64,000 nucleotides of DNA from Thermomonas hydrothermalis (GTDB lineage: Bacteria; Pseudomonadota; Gammaproteobacteria; Xanthomonadales; Xanthomonadaceae), in the NCBI RefSeq assembly GCF_900129205.1, contig NZ_FQUK01000004.1:36137-100136 (forward strand). The letters are read 5' to 3'. The translations under genes were made by a program, and so were the position numbers. Below are positions 41,686-55,599 of the stretch, piece after piece. Every line of letters starts with the position of its first letter. Within the stretch, counting starts at the first letter, position 1. The notes below the pieces were generated by a model. The model did no database searches. It was not told the origin of the DNA and saw only the letters and a list, made by a program, of their open reading frames with translations.

Positions 41686-42279
41686 ATGAGCAACTCCCTG
41701 CGTGATCAGCTGCTTGGTCTTGGGTTCAAAGAGGCCGCCAAGCCCGCTGCCCCCGCCAAGCCCAAGAAATCTGCGTCTGCACCGTCGCGCCAGGGCCGGG
41801 ATGCGACCCCGGCATCCGCCGGCAAGCCACCGCGTGCTGCCCGACCAAGCCGTGAGGAGATCGATCTGGCCCGGGCCTATGCCCTGCGCGCCGAGCAGGA
41901 AAAGCGCGAGCGGCTGGAAGCCGAACAGCGCAGGCAGGAAGAAGCCCGGCGTCGGCGGGAGGCGAGGGCGCGGCTGGAGGCGTTTTTGCAGGACAAGGTG
42001 CTGAACGTGCCCGATGCCGAGCATCCGCGTCATTTCGAATATGGCGGCAAGATCAAGCGCGTGTATGTCACGGCTGAACAGTTGCGGGCGCTCAATGCCG
42101 GTGAGCTGGGCGTGGTCCAGCTCAATGGCCGGTACCTGTTGGTGACCGCGGCCACCCTGGCCGAGGCCGAAGCGATCTTCCCGGAGGCGATCGCGCTCAA
42201 AGTGGATCCGGATGCGCCCGCATCCGACGACCCCTACGCCGATCCCAAATACCAGGTGCCGGACGATCTGGTCTGGTAA
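41686..42279 (+). CDS. YaiL-like DUF2058 protein
   Basis: This 197-residue protein starts SNSLRDQLLGLGF, the hallmark of DUF2058 (YaiL, sometimes called nucleoprotein/polynucleotide-associated enzyme). A basic Ala/Lys/Pro linker spans 18-55, followed by a long charged helix (about 55-105) and a C-terminal globular part (EYGGKIKRVYVTAEQLRAL). The family function is not established; the basic linker suggests nucleic-acid contact. It follows slyX in the same orientation. The 75-base gap downstream, toward convergent metH, has no clear terminator. Confidence 0.87.
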   Translation: MSNSLRDQLLGLGFKEAAKPAAPAKPKKSASAPSRQGRDATPASAGKPPRAARPSREEIDLARAYALRAEQEKRERLEAEQRRQEEARRRREARARLEAFLQDKVLNVPDAEHPRHFEYGGKIKRVYVTAEQLRALNAGELGVVQLNGRYLLVTAATLAEAEAIFPEAIALKVDPDAPASDDPYADPKYQVPDDLVW

Positions 42280-42354
42280 GCAAAGGCCCGGCACCTGTCC
42301 AGGGCGACGTCGATGCCACTTTTGTGTTGCGTTGACCGCCGTTGAGCCGGTGCC

Positions 42355-45038
<2,684 letters not shown>

Positions 45039-45042
<4 letters not shown>

Positions 45043-46178
45043 GTCAGCGGCTCTAGCTGGGGCACGTGTCGCGGTGGCAGGCCATGCACGGCACGGGCGA
45101 TCGCCTCGATATGCGCCGGGGTGGTGCCGCAACAGCCGCCGACCAGGTTCAGCAGGCCACTTTCGGCGAACTCGCGCAGCACCGTGGCCATGTCGTCCGG
45201 CGTTTCATCATAGCCGCCGAAGGCATTGGGCAGGCCGGCATTGGGGTGGGTGCTGACATGGGTCTCGGCGATCTGCGCCAGCACGTCGATGTGTGGCCGC
45301 AGGTCACGTGCGCCAAGCGCGCAGTTCAGCCCGATCGCCAGCGGCTGGGCATGGCGGAGCGAATACCAGAACGCTTCTGCGGTCTGGCCCGACAGGGTGC
45401 GGCCAGAGGCATCGGTGATGGTGCCGGAGATCATCACCGGAAGCCGTGCGCCCAGGGTCTGGAAAACATCGTCGATGGCAAACACGGCGGCCTTGGCATT
45501 GAGGGTGTCAAACACCGTTTCGATCATCAGGATGTCGGCACCCCCCTCGATCAACCCCAGCGCCGAGTCGCGGTAGGCCGCCACCAGTTCATCGAAGGTG
45601 ATGGTGCGCAGCCCGGGCCGGTTGACGTCGGGTGACAGCGAGGCCGTGCGGTTGGTCGGCCCGAGGACGCCGACGACAAAACGGGGGCGCACTGGATCCT
45701 CGGCTTCAGCGGCGGCGCAGGCCGCACGGGCGAGCCGGGCTCCGGCCTGATTAAGCTCGCGTGCCAGGTGCGACAGGCCATAGTCGGTCAGCGCAATCGC
45801 GGTGGAGTTGAAGGTGTTGGTTTCGATCAGGTCGGCGCCGACCTGCAGATACTGGCGGTGGATGTCGGTGATCAGGGCCGGTTGGGTGAGGTTGAGCAGG
45901 TCGTTGTTGCCGCGTTGGTCATGCGATGCGCAGGTGCAGCCGTCGCCATGGGTGTGTGCCTCGGCAAGGTGCAGGCGGTCGAACCCTTCGGCGAAGCGGT
46001 CGCCGCGATAGTCGGCTTCGCTCAGGCCATAGCGCTGGATCATGGTGCCCATGGCGCCATCGAGGATCAGGATGCGCTGGGCCAGCGCCGCGTGCAGCTG
46101 CGCGACCCGGTCGGGGTGGCGCCAGGGGAGGGAGATGGGGGTGGGCGCAGACGCGTGCATGGGCAGGGAGCCGGTCAT
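45039..46178 (-). CDS. Homocysteine-binding half of methionine synthase (split MetH)
   Basis: This 379-residue homocysteine S-methyltransferase domain has zinc ligands Cys286 (GLNCALG) and Cys349/Cys350 (GGCCGTTP), matching the zinc site of E. coli Met[16 protein letters not shown] at 38-52 and [16 protein letters not shown] at 115-130 are typical. A His/Cys-containing insert near 75-90 ([16 protein letters not shown]) is unusual by eye but occurs where MetH proteins vary. The start ATG overlaps the regulator stop, and the stop overlaps the metH C-half start, both ATGA. The split arrangement is known in xanthomonads. Confidence 0.93.
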
Positions 46179-47107
46179 TCCGGTTTGACGCCGGTCAGCG
46201 AGATCACCTCGAAATGCGGCGGGCGCCGCTCACGGGTCACGGTGTCGCAGTTGGCCACCGTCAGCCCAGCTTTTTCGGCAAATTTGCGCAGTTCGCGGTG
46301 GGTGAAGCCGAGATTGACGTGGCCGTAGGCCTCGACCACGCTGCGGTGCTCATGGCGGGCCAGACTGGACAGCAGCAGCCGTCCGCCTGGACGCAGCACG
46401 CGCGCGGCTTCCGCCACCGCCTGCGCTGGCCGGGTGGCGTAGGTCAGGGCGTGCATCAGCACCACCAGATCGAAGCTGGCAGCGGGGAATGGCAGGGCGT
46501 GCATGTCGCCTTCCAGCACTTCGACATTGTCGAAACGGCGCAGGCGTTCGCGCGCGGCGGCCACCACCCGCGGGCTGGCATCGAGGCAGACGTAGCGGTC
46601 GGCATGCGGGCTGAGCAGTTCGGCCAGCACGCCGTCGCCGGAGGCGATGTCCAGGACGTCGCCCGGCCACAGCAGCGGGAGTGCGGTGCGGGCCAGGGCT
46701 TCCCAGGTGCGGCCAGGGGAATAATGGCGTTCCATGTCGCCGGCCACGCTGTCGGCCCAGTTTTGGTCGGAGGCGCGCATGGCCAGCACCTGCGGCAGCC
46801 GTTCGGCATCCTGACGCAGCAGCGGGTCTTCGCTGCCGGCGCGGATTGACTGCCACAGCTGGCGCTGGGCCGGGTCGATCGCGGCTTCGTCGAAGCGGTA
46901 ATAGGCCGAGACGCCAGCGCGGCGGTCGCGCACCAGACCGGCCTCTTTCAGCCGGGCCAGGTGGGTCGAGACACGCGGCTGGGCGAGCTGGGTGATGGCG
47001 GACAGCTCGGCGACAGTCAGCTCCTCGACTTCCAGCAGCGCCAACAGGCGCACGCGGGTGGCGTCGGCAAAGACTTTCAGGCACGCAGACCAGGCTTCCA
47101 GATCCAT
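46175..47107 (-). CDS. ArsR-family regulator fused to a SAM-dependent methyltransferase
   Basis: This 310-residue fusion has an ArsR winged helix at about 8-88 ([20 protein letters not shown] ... [20 protein letters not shown]) followed by a class I methyltransferase domain at about 125-300 with motif [12 protein letters not shown] at 151-161. The metal-binding cysteines of ArsR are absent. Such fusions beside metH resemble SahR-type regulators that sense S-adenosyl-homocysteine; that assignment is by context. The ATG at 47107 was chosen because GGAAAG lies six bases upstream. A 24-bp palindrome overlaps the ribosome-binding site and lies downstream of a good promoter, so self-repression is likely. 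Confidence 0.9.
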   Translation of the reverse strand: MDLEAWSACLKVFADATRVRLLALLEVEELTVAELSAITQLAQPRVSTHLARLKEAGLVRDRRAGVSAYYRFDEAAIDPAQRQLWQSIRAGSEDPLLRQDAERLPQVLAMRASDQNWADSVAGDMERHYSPGRTWEALARTALPLLWPGDVLDIASGDGVLAELLSPHADRYVCLDASPRVVAAARERLRRFDNVEVLEGDMHALPFPAASFDLVVLMHALTYATRPAQAVAEAARVLRPGGRLLLSSLARHEHRSVVEAYGHVNLGFTHRELRKFAEKAGLTVANCDTVTRERRPPHFEVISLTGVKPE

Positions 47108-47111
47108 ATAT

Positions 47112-47135
47112 ATCTTTCCATCGCGATTCAAAGAT
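47112..47135. promoter_or_regulatory. 24-bp palindromic operator of the met operon
   Basis: The site reads ATCTTT-NN-ATCGCGAT-NN-AAAGAT: all positions are symmetric except two on each side. It lies between the predicted transcription start (about 47130) and the ATG and covers the ribosome-binding site. A bound ArsR-type dimer would block transcription. Confidence 0.7.
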
Positions 47136-47136
47136 G

Positions 47137-47165
47137 ATTGTCGCCCGGCGTTGCAATGCGGTCAA
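47137..47165 (-). promoter_or_regulatory. Promoter of the ArsR-metH operon
   Basis: On the minus strand TTGACC (47165-47160) and GACAAT (47142-47137) are exactly 17 bases apart, about 30 bases before the regulator ATG and touching the palindromic operator. Confidence 0.62.
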
Positions 47166-47357
47166 CCTGGGTCTGGATGGCGGTGAAGGGCGACTTGCGG
47201 ATCGACCGGACGGGGATGCGGAATTCGCAGCGAGCCGCGCAAGCCAGGCGGTTCGCCGGAGCGTGCCGGCGATCTGCCATTCGCGGCCGGATTGTTATGG
47301 GTTGAAGGCGCCGCGGGGCTACAATGCCGGCATTTTCTGCTGAGGCAAGAGGCGTCC

Positions 47358-48506
<1,149 letters not shown>

Positions 48507-48519
48507 CGCCACATCCCCG

Positions 48520-48545
48520 ACGGCCGCGCCCTGTGCGGCCGTTTC
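48520..48545 (+). terminator. Terminator after the acyl-CoA dehydrogenase
   Basis: An 8-bp perfect stem ACGGCCGC (48520-48527) / GCGGCCGT (48535-48542) with loop GCCCTGT runs into TTTC. It lies within the 57-base gap before the glutamate dehydrogenase gene. Confidence 0.6.
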
Positions 48546-48563
48546 AACATCAAGGTCATTGCA

Positions 48564-51500
48564 ATGCACACCAACGCCGAAACACCCGACAGCGTGGACC
48601 TCACCCCCATTCTCGATGCCGTGGCCAAGCGTGCGGGCAAGAGTGGCCGCGCCGAGGCGTGCGCCTTTGCCGCCGCCTTCTATCGCCGCATGGATGCCGA
48701 GGAGTTTGCCAGCCGCAGCGCCGATGCCTGGGCGGCGTTGGCACTAGAGACGCTGGAATTCATGCGCAAGCGCAAGCGCGGCAAGCCCAGCGTGCGCCTG
48801 TTCAACCCTGATCAGCAGAGCCATACGGTGTTGCAGATCGTCAACGACGACATGCCGTTTCTGGTCGATTCGGTGACCATGGCCTTGGCTGAGGCCAACA
48901 TCGGCGTGCATGTGCTGGGTCACCCGGTGATTCGGGTGCAGCGCGACAAAGCGGGTGTGCTGCAGGCAGTGGGCGAGGGCGAGCCGGAATCCGTGATGCA
49001 TCTGGAGATCGACCGGCAGTCGCAGGCCGAGATCGCCGCGCTGAAAGCGAAAATCCTGCAGGTGTTGGCGGATGTACGGGCGATCGTCAGCGACTGGCAG
49101 CCGATGCGCGAGCGCATGCTGGAGATCGCTGGCGATTTGCAGCGGCGCCGTCTGCCAGTCGATGCGGAAGACAGAAAAGAGATTGAAGACTTCCTGCGCT
49201 GGGTGGCAGACGACCACTTCACTTTCTTCGGGTACCGCGAGTACCAGGTCGAAAAACAAGGCCGGCAGGAGGTGCTGGTGGCCCTGCCTGACACTGGCCT
49301 TGGGCTGTTGCGCGGCAAGAGCGACAGCCAGCCGCGTCCGCTCAAGTCACTGGCAGCGCACGGCCAGTCAAAATCGGGTGTGGGCGACGCGTTGATCCTG
49401 ACCAAGACCAATGCGCGCTCTACCGTGCATCGTCCCGGCTACATGGACTACATCGGTGTGCTCGACTTCGACGCCAAGGGGCGTGCGGTTGGCGAGCATC
49501 GTTTCATCGGTCTGTATACCTCCAGTGCCTACAGCCGTCGGCCCTGGGATGTGCCGCTGGTGCGGCAACGCTATGCCTACGTGATGGAGACCTCCGGCCT
49601 CGATCCGCATAGCCACAGCGGCAAGGCGTTGCGCCATATCCTGGAAACCCTGCCGCGCGACGAACTGTTCCAGTCAAGCGCAGAAGAACTCTACCGCACC
49701 TGCATGGGCATCCTGGGCCTGCAGGAGCGGGTGCGCAGCAAGCTGTTCCTGCGCCGTGACCGGTATGGCCGGTTCTATTCGGTGCTGGTCTATGTGCCGC
49801 GTGATCGCATGAGCACCCAGGTGCGGCATCGCATCGAGGCCATGCTGATGCAGGCCTTGCAGGGCGAGCGGGTGGACAGCAACGTGCAGATTGGCGATTC
49901 CCCGCTGGCGCAGTTGCACATCGTGGTGCGCCTGCGCCCCGATGCCGGCGAGCTGCAGGTGGATCTGCCGGCGTTGGAGGCGGGGCTGGCAGAGATCGTG
50001 CGCGACTGGCGCGACGAGCTGCGCGAACACCTGGTGGCTCGGTATGGCGAGGAGGCAGGATTACGCCTGGCCGCGCGCTACGGCAGCGCGCTGCCGGCCG
50101 GCTACATCGAAGAGGTCAGCCCGGAGGTTGCCGCGGAAGATGTGCATGACATCGACGGTCTGCACAAGCCGGGCGACATGCGGCTGAAGCTCTATCGCAC
50201 CCCCGCCAGCCAGCATGAGCGGCTGCACTTCAAGGTGTTCCATTACGGAATGCCGCTGGTGCTCTCGGATGTCATGCCGGTGCTGGAGAACATGGGCCTG
50301 AAGGTCCTGTCCGAGCGGCTGTTCGAGGTCGAGATCGGACACGAATCCGTGTTCATCCAGGACTTCGAAGTCGTCAGCCAGCAGGAGCAGGTCGGCTTCG
50401 AAGCGCTGGACGTGGACGCGGTGCACGAGGCCTTCGAGCACGCCTTTGCACAGGTGCTGCGCGGCGCGGCCGAAAACGATGGCTTCAACCGGCTGATCCT
50501 GCTCGCCAAGCTCGACTGGCGCCAGGTGACCGTCCTGCGCGCCTACTGCAAGTATCTGCTGCAAATCGGGGTGCCGTTCTCGCAGAGCTATATGGAGGCC
50601 ACGCTGGCGCGCTATCCGCTGCTGGCCCGGTTGTTGGTCGAACTGTTCGAGGCCCGGTTCCACCCGGCCACTGGCAAGGAAAGTCGTGCCGAGATCGAGC
50701 AGGGGGTGGCCCGCCTGCAGGCGCAACTGCGCGAACTGGCCGGCGGGAATGAGGCCACCTTGGCGGCGTTGCAGCCATTGCTGGATGCGCGCGCCGGCAG
50801 CCGTGCCGAGCAGGAGCAGGCCGCGCATCAGGCCCTGATCAGCCTGCTGGATCGGGTGTCGAGCCTCGACGAGGACCGCATCGTGCGCAGCTTCATGGGG
50901 GTCATCGAGGCCACCCTGCGCACCAGCTTCTACATCCAGTATCCCGACGGTCGGCGCAAGGATGGCGGCCCGGCCGACTACATCAGCTTCAAGCTGGATT
51001 CGGCGCGGGTGCCGGATCTGCCCAAGCCGCGCCCGTATCGCGAGATCTGGGTGTATGGGCCGCGCGTGGAGGGCATCCATCTGCGCTTCGGGCCGGTGGC
51101 GCGTGGTGGCCTGCGCTGGTCCGACCGGCGCGAGGACTTCCGCACCGAAGTGCTGGGCCTGGTCAAGGCGCAGATGGTGAAGAACACGGTGATCGTGCCG
51201 GTAGGCAGTAAGGGCGGCTTCTACTGCAAGCAGCTCCCCGATCCGGCGCAGGACCGGGACGCCTGGTTCAACGAGGGCGTGGCCTGCTACCAGCGCTTCA
51301 TCAACGGCCTGCTGGACATCACCGACAACCTCTCGCCGGACGGCAAGGTGATTCCGCCTGTGGGCGTGGTGCGCCACGACGGCGACGACCCCTACCTGGT
51401 GGTGGCAGCCGACAAGGGCACCGCGACCTTCTCCGACATCGCCAATGCCATTTCCAAGGCGCACGGGTTCTGGCTGGATGATGCCTTTGCCTCGGGTGGC

Positions 51501-53504
51501 TCGGCCGGTTACGACCACAAGGGCATGGGCATTACCGCGCGCGGTGCGTGGGAGTCGGTCAAGCGCCATTTCCGCGCGCTCGGCCGCGATTGCCAGAACG
51601 AAGACTTCACCGTGGTCGGTATCGGTGACATGTCCGGCGACGTGTTCGGCAACGGCATGCTGCTGTCCGAGCACATCCGACTGGTGTGCGCGTTCGACCA
51701 TCGCCACATCTTCCTGGACCCCAACCCGGACCCGGCGGTTTCGTTCAAGGAACGTCAGCGCCTGTTCAAGCTCCCGCGCTCGTCCTGGGATGATTACGAC
51801 AAATCCCTGATCAGCCCTGGCGGCGGCGTGTATGCCCGTTCGCTCAAGTCGATCGAAATCACGCCGCAGGTCCGCGAAGCGCTGGGGCTTGCTCCCGAGG
51901 TCACGTCGATGACCCCCACCGAGCTGATCAGCGCGGCGCTGCGGGCGCCGGTGGATTTGCTGTGGAACGGCGGCATTGGCACCTACGTCAAGGCGCGCAG
52001 CGAAAGCCATGCCGATGTCGGTGATCGCGCCAACAACGCCCTGCGGGTGAACGGCTGCGAGCTGCGCTGCAAGGTGGTGGGCGAGGGCGGCAACCTCGGG
52101 TTTACCCAGCTTGGCCGGGTCGAGGCGGCATTGCATGGCGTGCTGCTCAATACCGACTTCATCGATAACTCCGCCGGGGTGGACACCTCCGACCATGAGG
52201 TCAACATCAAGATCCTGCTCAACGCCGAGGTACAGAAGAAGCGTCTGACCCTGGCGGCCCGCAACAAGCTGCTGGCAGAGATGACCGACGAGGTCGCCCA
52301 GCTGGTGTTGCAGGACAACTACCGGCAGAACCAGACCCTGACCCTGATGGAACGGATGAGCGTCAACCGGCTTGGTTCGAAGATGCACTTCATCCGGACC
52401 CTGGAAGCGCAGGGCCTGCTCGACCGCAAAATCGAATCGCTGCCCAGCGATACCGAGATCGCCGAGCGTCGTGTGCGCGGGCAGGGGCTGACCCGGCCCG
52501 AGCTGGCCGTGCTGTTGTCCTACGCCAAGCTGGTGGTGTATCCGCAGCTGTTGGAGTCGGACGTGCCGGAAGACCCGTACCTGTCCAAGGAGCTGGAGCG
52601 CTATTTCCCCACGCCGCTGCGGAAGAAATACGCGAAAGCGATGCAGTCGCACCGGCTGAAGCGGGAAATCATCGCCACCGCGGTGACCAACTCCACCATC
52701 AACCGGATGGGGGCGACCTTCCTGCTGCGGATGCAGGAGGACAGCGGGCGCAGCATCGGCGAGATCGCCCGCGCCTACACCATCACCCGCGAAACCCTGG
52801 ATGCCCGCGATCTGTGGGCGCAGATCGACGCGCTGGACGGCAAGGTGCCGGAATCCGTGCAGATCGACGCCCTGCAGGTGATCTGGGAGCTGCAGCGCAG
52901 CTTTACCCGCTGGCTGCTGTCGCGTCCCGGCGCGGTGCCGGCCATCACCACGGCGGTCGAGCGTTACCACGACGGGTTCCGCGACATCCGTGCCGGCAAG
53001 GGCATCCTGCCGGATTCGCAGCGTCCGGCGTATGAAGCCAGCCGCCGGCTGTGGCGTGAGAAGGGGCTGTCCGACGAGCTGGCCGACCAGCTGGCGGCGC
53101 TGCCGTATCTGGATGCCAGCCCGGACATCATCGAGCTGGCCCGCGAATGCAAGCTGCGGGCAGTGGAGGTCGCCAAGGTCTATTTCCGCCTTGCCGACGC
53201 ACTGCACGTGCCCTGGTTGCGCGAGCAGATCGAGGCGCTCAAGGTCGATGGCCGCTGGCACGCAGTGGCGCGTGGCGTGCTGCGTGACGAGCTGTTCGCG
53301 CAGATGCGGCAGTTGACCCGGCAGGTGCTGTCGATGCCCGGCAAGGATGCAGACGCCAAGGTAGGTGCTTGGCTGGCCCGTGACGATGCCACCCTGCGCT
53401 TCACCCTGGCGATGCTGACCGAACTGGCTGCGCAGAAAACGCTGGATTACCCGACTGCTTCGGTGGCGGTGCAGCGCGTGGCCCAGCTCGCTCAGCGGGT
53501 GTGA
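48564..53504 (+). CDS. NAD-specific glutamate dehydrogenase, large (180 kDa) type
   Basis: This 1646-residue enzyme of the L_180 GDH class converts glutamate to 2-oxoglutarate and ammonia with NAD. A long N-terminal regulatory half with ACT-like segments (about 1-720) is followed by the catalytic core. The core has GLRWSDRREDFRTEVLGLVK near residue 851, KNTVIVPVGSKGGFYCK with the reactive lysine, and RHDGDDPYLVVAADKGTA. The Rossmann region has GIGDMSGDVFGNGMLLS, and a C-terminal helical region follows. The length is typical of the class. It feeds the adjacent 2-oxoglutarate dehydrogenase pathway. No ribosome-binding site of strength is seen (AAGGTCATTGCA). Confidence 0.95.
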   Translation: MHTNAETPDSVDLTPILDAVAKRAGKSGRAEACAFAAAFYRRMDAEEFASRSADAWAALALETLEFMRKRKRGKPSVRLFNPDQQSHTVLQIVNDDMPFLVDSVTMALAEANIGVHVLGHPVIRVQRDKAGVLQAVGEGEPESVMHLEIDRQSQAEIAALKAKILQVLADVRAIVSDWQPMRERMLEIAGDLQRRRLPVDAEDRKEIEDFLRWVADDHFTFFGYREYQVEKQGRQEVLVALPDTGLGLLRGKSDSQPRPLKSLAAHGQSKSGVGDALILTKTNARSTVHRPGYMDYIGVLDFDAKGRAVGEHRFIGLYTSSAYSRRPWDVPLVRQRYAYVMETSGLDPHSHSGKALRHILETLPRDELFQSSAEELYRTCMGILGLQERVRSKLFLRRDRYGRFYSVLVYVPRDRMSTQVRHRIEAMLMQALQGERVDSNVQIGDSPLAQLHIVVRLRPDAGELQVDLPALEAGLAEIVRDWRDELREHLVARYGEEAGLRLAARYGSALPAGYIEEVSPEVAAEDVHDIDGLHKPGDMRLKLYRTPASQHERLHFKVFHYGMPLVLSDVMPVLENMGLKVLSERLFEVEIGHESVFIQDFEVVSQQEQVGFEALDVDAVHEAFEHAFAQVLRGAAENDGFNRLILLAKLDWRQVTVLRAYCKYLLQIGVPFSQSYMEATLARYPLLARLLVELFEARFHPATGKESRAEIEQGVARLQAQLRELAGGNEATLAALQPLLDARAGSRAEQEQAAHQALISLLDRVSSLDEDRIVRSFMGVIEATLRTSFYIQYPDGRRKDGGPADYISFKLDSARVPDLPKPRPYREIWVYGPRVEGIHLRFGPVARGGLRWSDRREDFRTEVLGLVKAQMVKNTVIVPVGSKGGFYCKQLPDPAQDRDAWFNEGVACYQRFINGLLDITDNLSPDGKVIPPVGVVRHDGDDPYLVVAADKGTATFSDIANAISKAHGFWLDDAFASGGSAGYDHKGMGITARGAWESVKRHFRALGRDCQNEDFTVVGIGDMSGDVFGNGMLLSEHIRLVCAFDHRHIFLDPNPDPAVSFKERQRLFKLPRSSWDDYDKSLISPGGGVYARSLKSIEITPQVREALGLAPEVTSMTPTELISAALRAPVDLLWNGGIGTYVKARSESHADVGDRANNALRVNGCELRCKVVGEGGNLGFTQLGRVEAALHGVLLNTDFIDNSAGVDTSDHEVNIKILLNAEVQKKRLTLAARNKLLAEMTDEVAQLVLQDNYRQNQTLTLMERMSVNRLGSKMHFIRTLEAQGLLDRKIESLPSDTEIAERRVRGQGLTRPELAVLLSYAKLVVYPQLLESDVPEDPYLSKELERYFPTPLRKKYAKAMQSHRLKREIIATAVTNSTINRMGATFLLRMQEDSGRSIGEIARAYTITRETLDARDLWAQIDALDGKVPESVQIDALQVIWELQRSFTRWLLSRPGAVPAITTAVERYHDGFRDIRAGKGILPDSQRPAYEASRRLWREKGLSDELADQLAALPYLDASPDIIELARECKLRAVEVAKVYFRLADALHVPWLREQIEALKVDGRWHAVARGVLRDELFAQMRQLTRQVLSMPGKDADAKVGAWLARDDATLRFTLAMLTELAAQKTLDYPTASVAVQRVAQLAQRV

Positions 53505-53554
53505 CCGGCACGCCGGTGATCGTGATCCTGCGCCTGTCCGGCCAGGTCGAATGC

Positions 53555-53576
53555 GGGGCGCCCACACGGGCGCCCC
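53555..53576 (+). terminator. Hairpin after glutamate dehydrogenase
   Basis: A 9-bp perfect GC stem GGGGCGCCC/GGGCGCCCC with an ACAC loop is followed by GTCTGTTTG, a moderately T-rich tail. Confidence 0.55.
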
Positions 53577-53709
53577 GTCTGTTTGCTGGTCTGCGCGACC
53601 CTCATGCACGCACGCCTGTGCGTTGCCTTGAGTCCGGACGTGTGCATTCCCTGTGGGCCGACAGCGCCAGGGTGGCGTTGGGCTGACCGTCCCTTGCTAT
53701 CCTCGCGCC

Positions 53710-54480
53710 ATGACCACGCCACGCCTCGCTCTGCTCGCAAGCCCGGCCCCGGATGCCCAGGCCGCCCTGGCGCAGCTCAAGCGCCGTCATGGAACCCATG
53801 CGCCGGAGGAGGCCGACGTGATCGTGGCGCTGGGGGGCGATGGCTTCATGCTGCAGACCCTGCACCGCCACGGCGCGCTGGGCAAACCGGTGTACGGGAT
53901 GAAACTGGGCACGGTCGGGTTCCTGATGAACCAGTACCGCGAAGACGATGACCTGCCGGCGCGCATCGCCGCGGCCGAGCCGGCCGTGCTGCATCCGCTG
54001 GAGATGCAGGCGCTGACCGATTCCGGCGCCAGCGTCAGCTCGCTGGCCTACAACGAGGTGTCGCTGCTGCGACAAACCCGCCAGGCGGCGCACATCGGCA
54101 TCGAGCTGAATGGTCAGGTGCGGCTGGATGAGCTGATCTGCGACGGGGTGATGCTGGCGACGCCGGCGGGCAGCACCGCCTACAACTTTTCCGCGCATGG
54201 GCCGATCCTGCCTCTGGGCGCCAATGTGGTGGCGCTGACCCCGATCGCGCCATTCCGGCCGCGCCGCTGGCGTGGCGCCGTGTTGAAGTCAGATGCGCAG
54301 GTGCGGTTCCGCGTCCATGATCCGCTCAAGCGCCCGGTCAGCGCCACCGCCGATTCCCACGAAGTGCGCGACGTCACCGAGGTGCTGGTGCGCGAATCGC
54401 GGGAGCGGCGGGTGACACTGCTGTTCGATCCCGAGCACAATCTGGAAGAGCGCATCCTGTTGGAGCAGTTCTCGGTCTGA
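53710..54480 (+). CDS. nadK: NAD kinase
   Basis: This 256-residue enzyme phosphorylates NAD to NADP. It has the kinase motif GGDG at 42-45 ([10 protein letters not shown]), [11 protein letters not shown], and the NE-containing AYNEVSLLR near residue 115. [20 protein letters not shown] is also conserved. The family is somewhat longer in E. coli (292), and this short form is usual in several groups. TATCCT lies six bases before the ATG with no Shine-Dalgarno, which suggests a leaderless message. It is followed by a 5'-nucleotidase gene 111 bases downstream. Confidence 0.95.
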   Translation: MTTPRLALLASPAPDAQAALAQLKRRHGTHAPEEADVIVALGGDGFMLQTLHRHGALGKPVYGMKLGTVGFLMNQYREDDDLPARIAAAEPAVLHPLEMQALTDSGASVSSLAYNEVSLLRQTRQAAHIGIELNGQVRLDELICDGVMLATPAGSTAYNFSAHGPILPLGANVVALTPIAPFRPRRWRGAVLKSDAQVRFRVHDPLKRPVSATADSHEVRDVTEVLVRESRERRVTLLFDPEHNLEERILLEQFSV

Positions 54481-54591
54481 CCCGTTTGGCTTTTCCCGGT
54501 CTGTGCCTCGATTCGATCGCTGGCGATGGCAATGACCAGCCCGATGTTCCGGTGCATCGCTCGACGAGGATGATTTTGCAGAGGAATGGTG

Positions 54592-55569
54592 ATGACAGCG
54601 CAAACCACGCCGCACGTTGACGATCGGGTGCCACCGCCGCTGGTGGTGGCGATCACCGCGCGGGCGCTGTTTTTGATGGAAGACAGCCACGCGGTATTCG
54701 AACGCGAGGGGATCGAAGCTTTTGCCGAATACCAGCGCCGACATGAGAACGACATCCTGCCGCCTGGCATCGCCTTTCCGCTGGTGCGCAAGCTGCTGGC
54801 GCTCAACCAGGGCGCTGCGACGGCACCGCGGGTGGAGGTGATCCTGCTGTCGCGCAACTCTGCCGATACCGGGTTGCGCGTGTTCAACTCCATCCAGCAC
54901 TACGGCCTGGACATCCGCCGTGCCACGTTCACCGCAGGCGCGCCGGTCTGGCCCTACATCAAGCCGTTCGGTGCCCAGCTGTTTTTGTCGGCCAACCCGG
55001 ACTCGGTACGGCAGGCGCTGCAGGCCGGGGTGGCGGCCGCCACCATCCTGCCGGAGCGGGCCAGCGAACCGCGCCACCCGCATCAGTTGCGGATCGCCTT
55101 CGATGGCGATGCCGTGATCTTCGGTGACGAAAGCGAGCGCATTTCGCGCGAGCAGGGTGTCGAGGCCTTCGGCCAGCACGAGCGGATGCGCGCGCACGAA
55201 CCGCTGTCAGGCGGGCCGTTCCGCGGGTTTTTGGCGGCACTGCACGATCTGCAGGCGGCATTCCCGCCGGGGCAGGATGCGCCGATCCGCACGGCGCTGG
55301 TCACCGCCCGCTCGGCCCCGGCACACGAGCGGGTGATTCGCACCTTGCGCGAGTGGGGGGTGCGGCTGGACGAAGCGTTGTTCCTGGGCGGGCGTGACAA
55401 GGGGCCGTTTCTGGAAGCCTTCGGCGCCGACATTTTCTTTGACGATTCGCCGCACAACATCGATTCCGCGCGACGTCATGTCGCTGCCGGCCATGTGCCG
55501 CACGGGGTGGCCAATGAGCCGGTCGTGCAGCGCCAGGCGCCAGGCGTGCCGGCATCAGGCGAGGGCTGA
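54592..55569 (+). CDS. Cytosolic 5'-nucleotidase, NT5C1 family
   Basis: This 325-residue protein of the 5'-nucleotidase family (PF06189 type) is expected to release phosphate from nucleoside monophosphates. Typical stretches are VVAITARALFLMEDSHAVF near 18-36, VEVILLSRNSADTGLRVFNS, and RIAFDGDAVIFGDESERI near 164-181, which holds the HAD-like DxD. The C-terminal FFDDSPHNIDSA supplies the second acidic motif. The ATG at 54592 was chosen because AGAGGA lies six bases upstream; ATG and GTG two codons earlier are also in frame. It ends 30 bases from a convergent DUF2939 gene. Confidence 0.88.
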   Translation: MTAQTTPHVDDRVPPPLVVAITARALFLMEDSHAVFEREGIEAFAEYQRRHENDILPPGIAFPLVRKLLALNQGAATAPRVEVILLSRNSADTGLRVFNSIQHYGLDIRRATFTAGAPVWPYIKPFGAQLFLSANPDSVRQALQAGVAAATILPERASEPRHPHQLRIAFDGDAVIFGDESERISREQGVEAFGQHERMRAHEPLSGGPFRGFLAALHDLQAAFPPGQDAPIRTALVTARSAPAHERVIRTLREWGVRLDEALFLGGRDKGPFLEAFGADIFFDDSPHNIDSARRHVAAGHVPHGVANEPVVQRQAPGVPASGEG

Positions 55570-55599
55570 CAACGCCTGGGTGGCGGTTTCAGACCTGCT

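Noticed and set aside
47292..47325. Full sigma-70 promoter before the acyl-CoA dehydrogenase
   Set aside because: TACAAT is good but no -35 sits at 16-18 bases; it is mentioned only with the gene.
47108..47357. SAM or cobalamin riboswitch upstream of the met operon
   Set aside because: The leader is about 25 bases; a DNA palindrome explains regulation better.
50061..53609. An 1182-codon minus-strand frame opposite glutamate dehydrogenase
   Set aside because: Composition (His/Gln/Leu-rich, no motifs) marks it as a shadow of the GDH gene on the plus strand.
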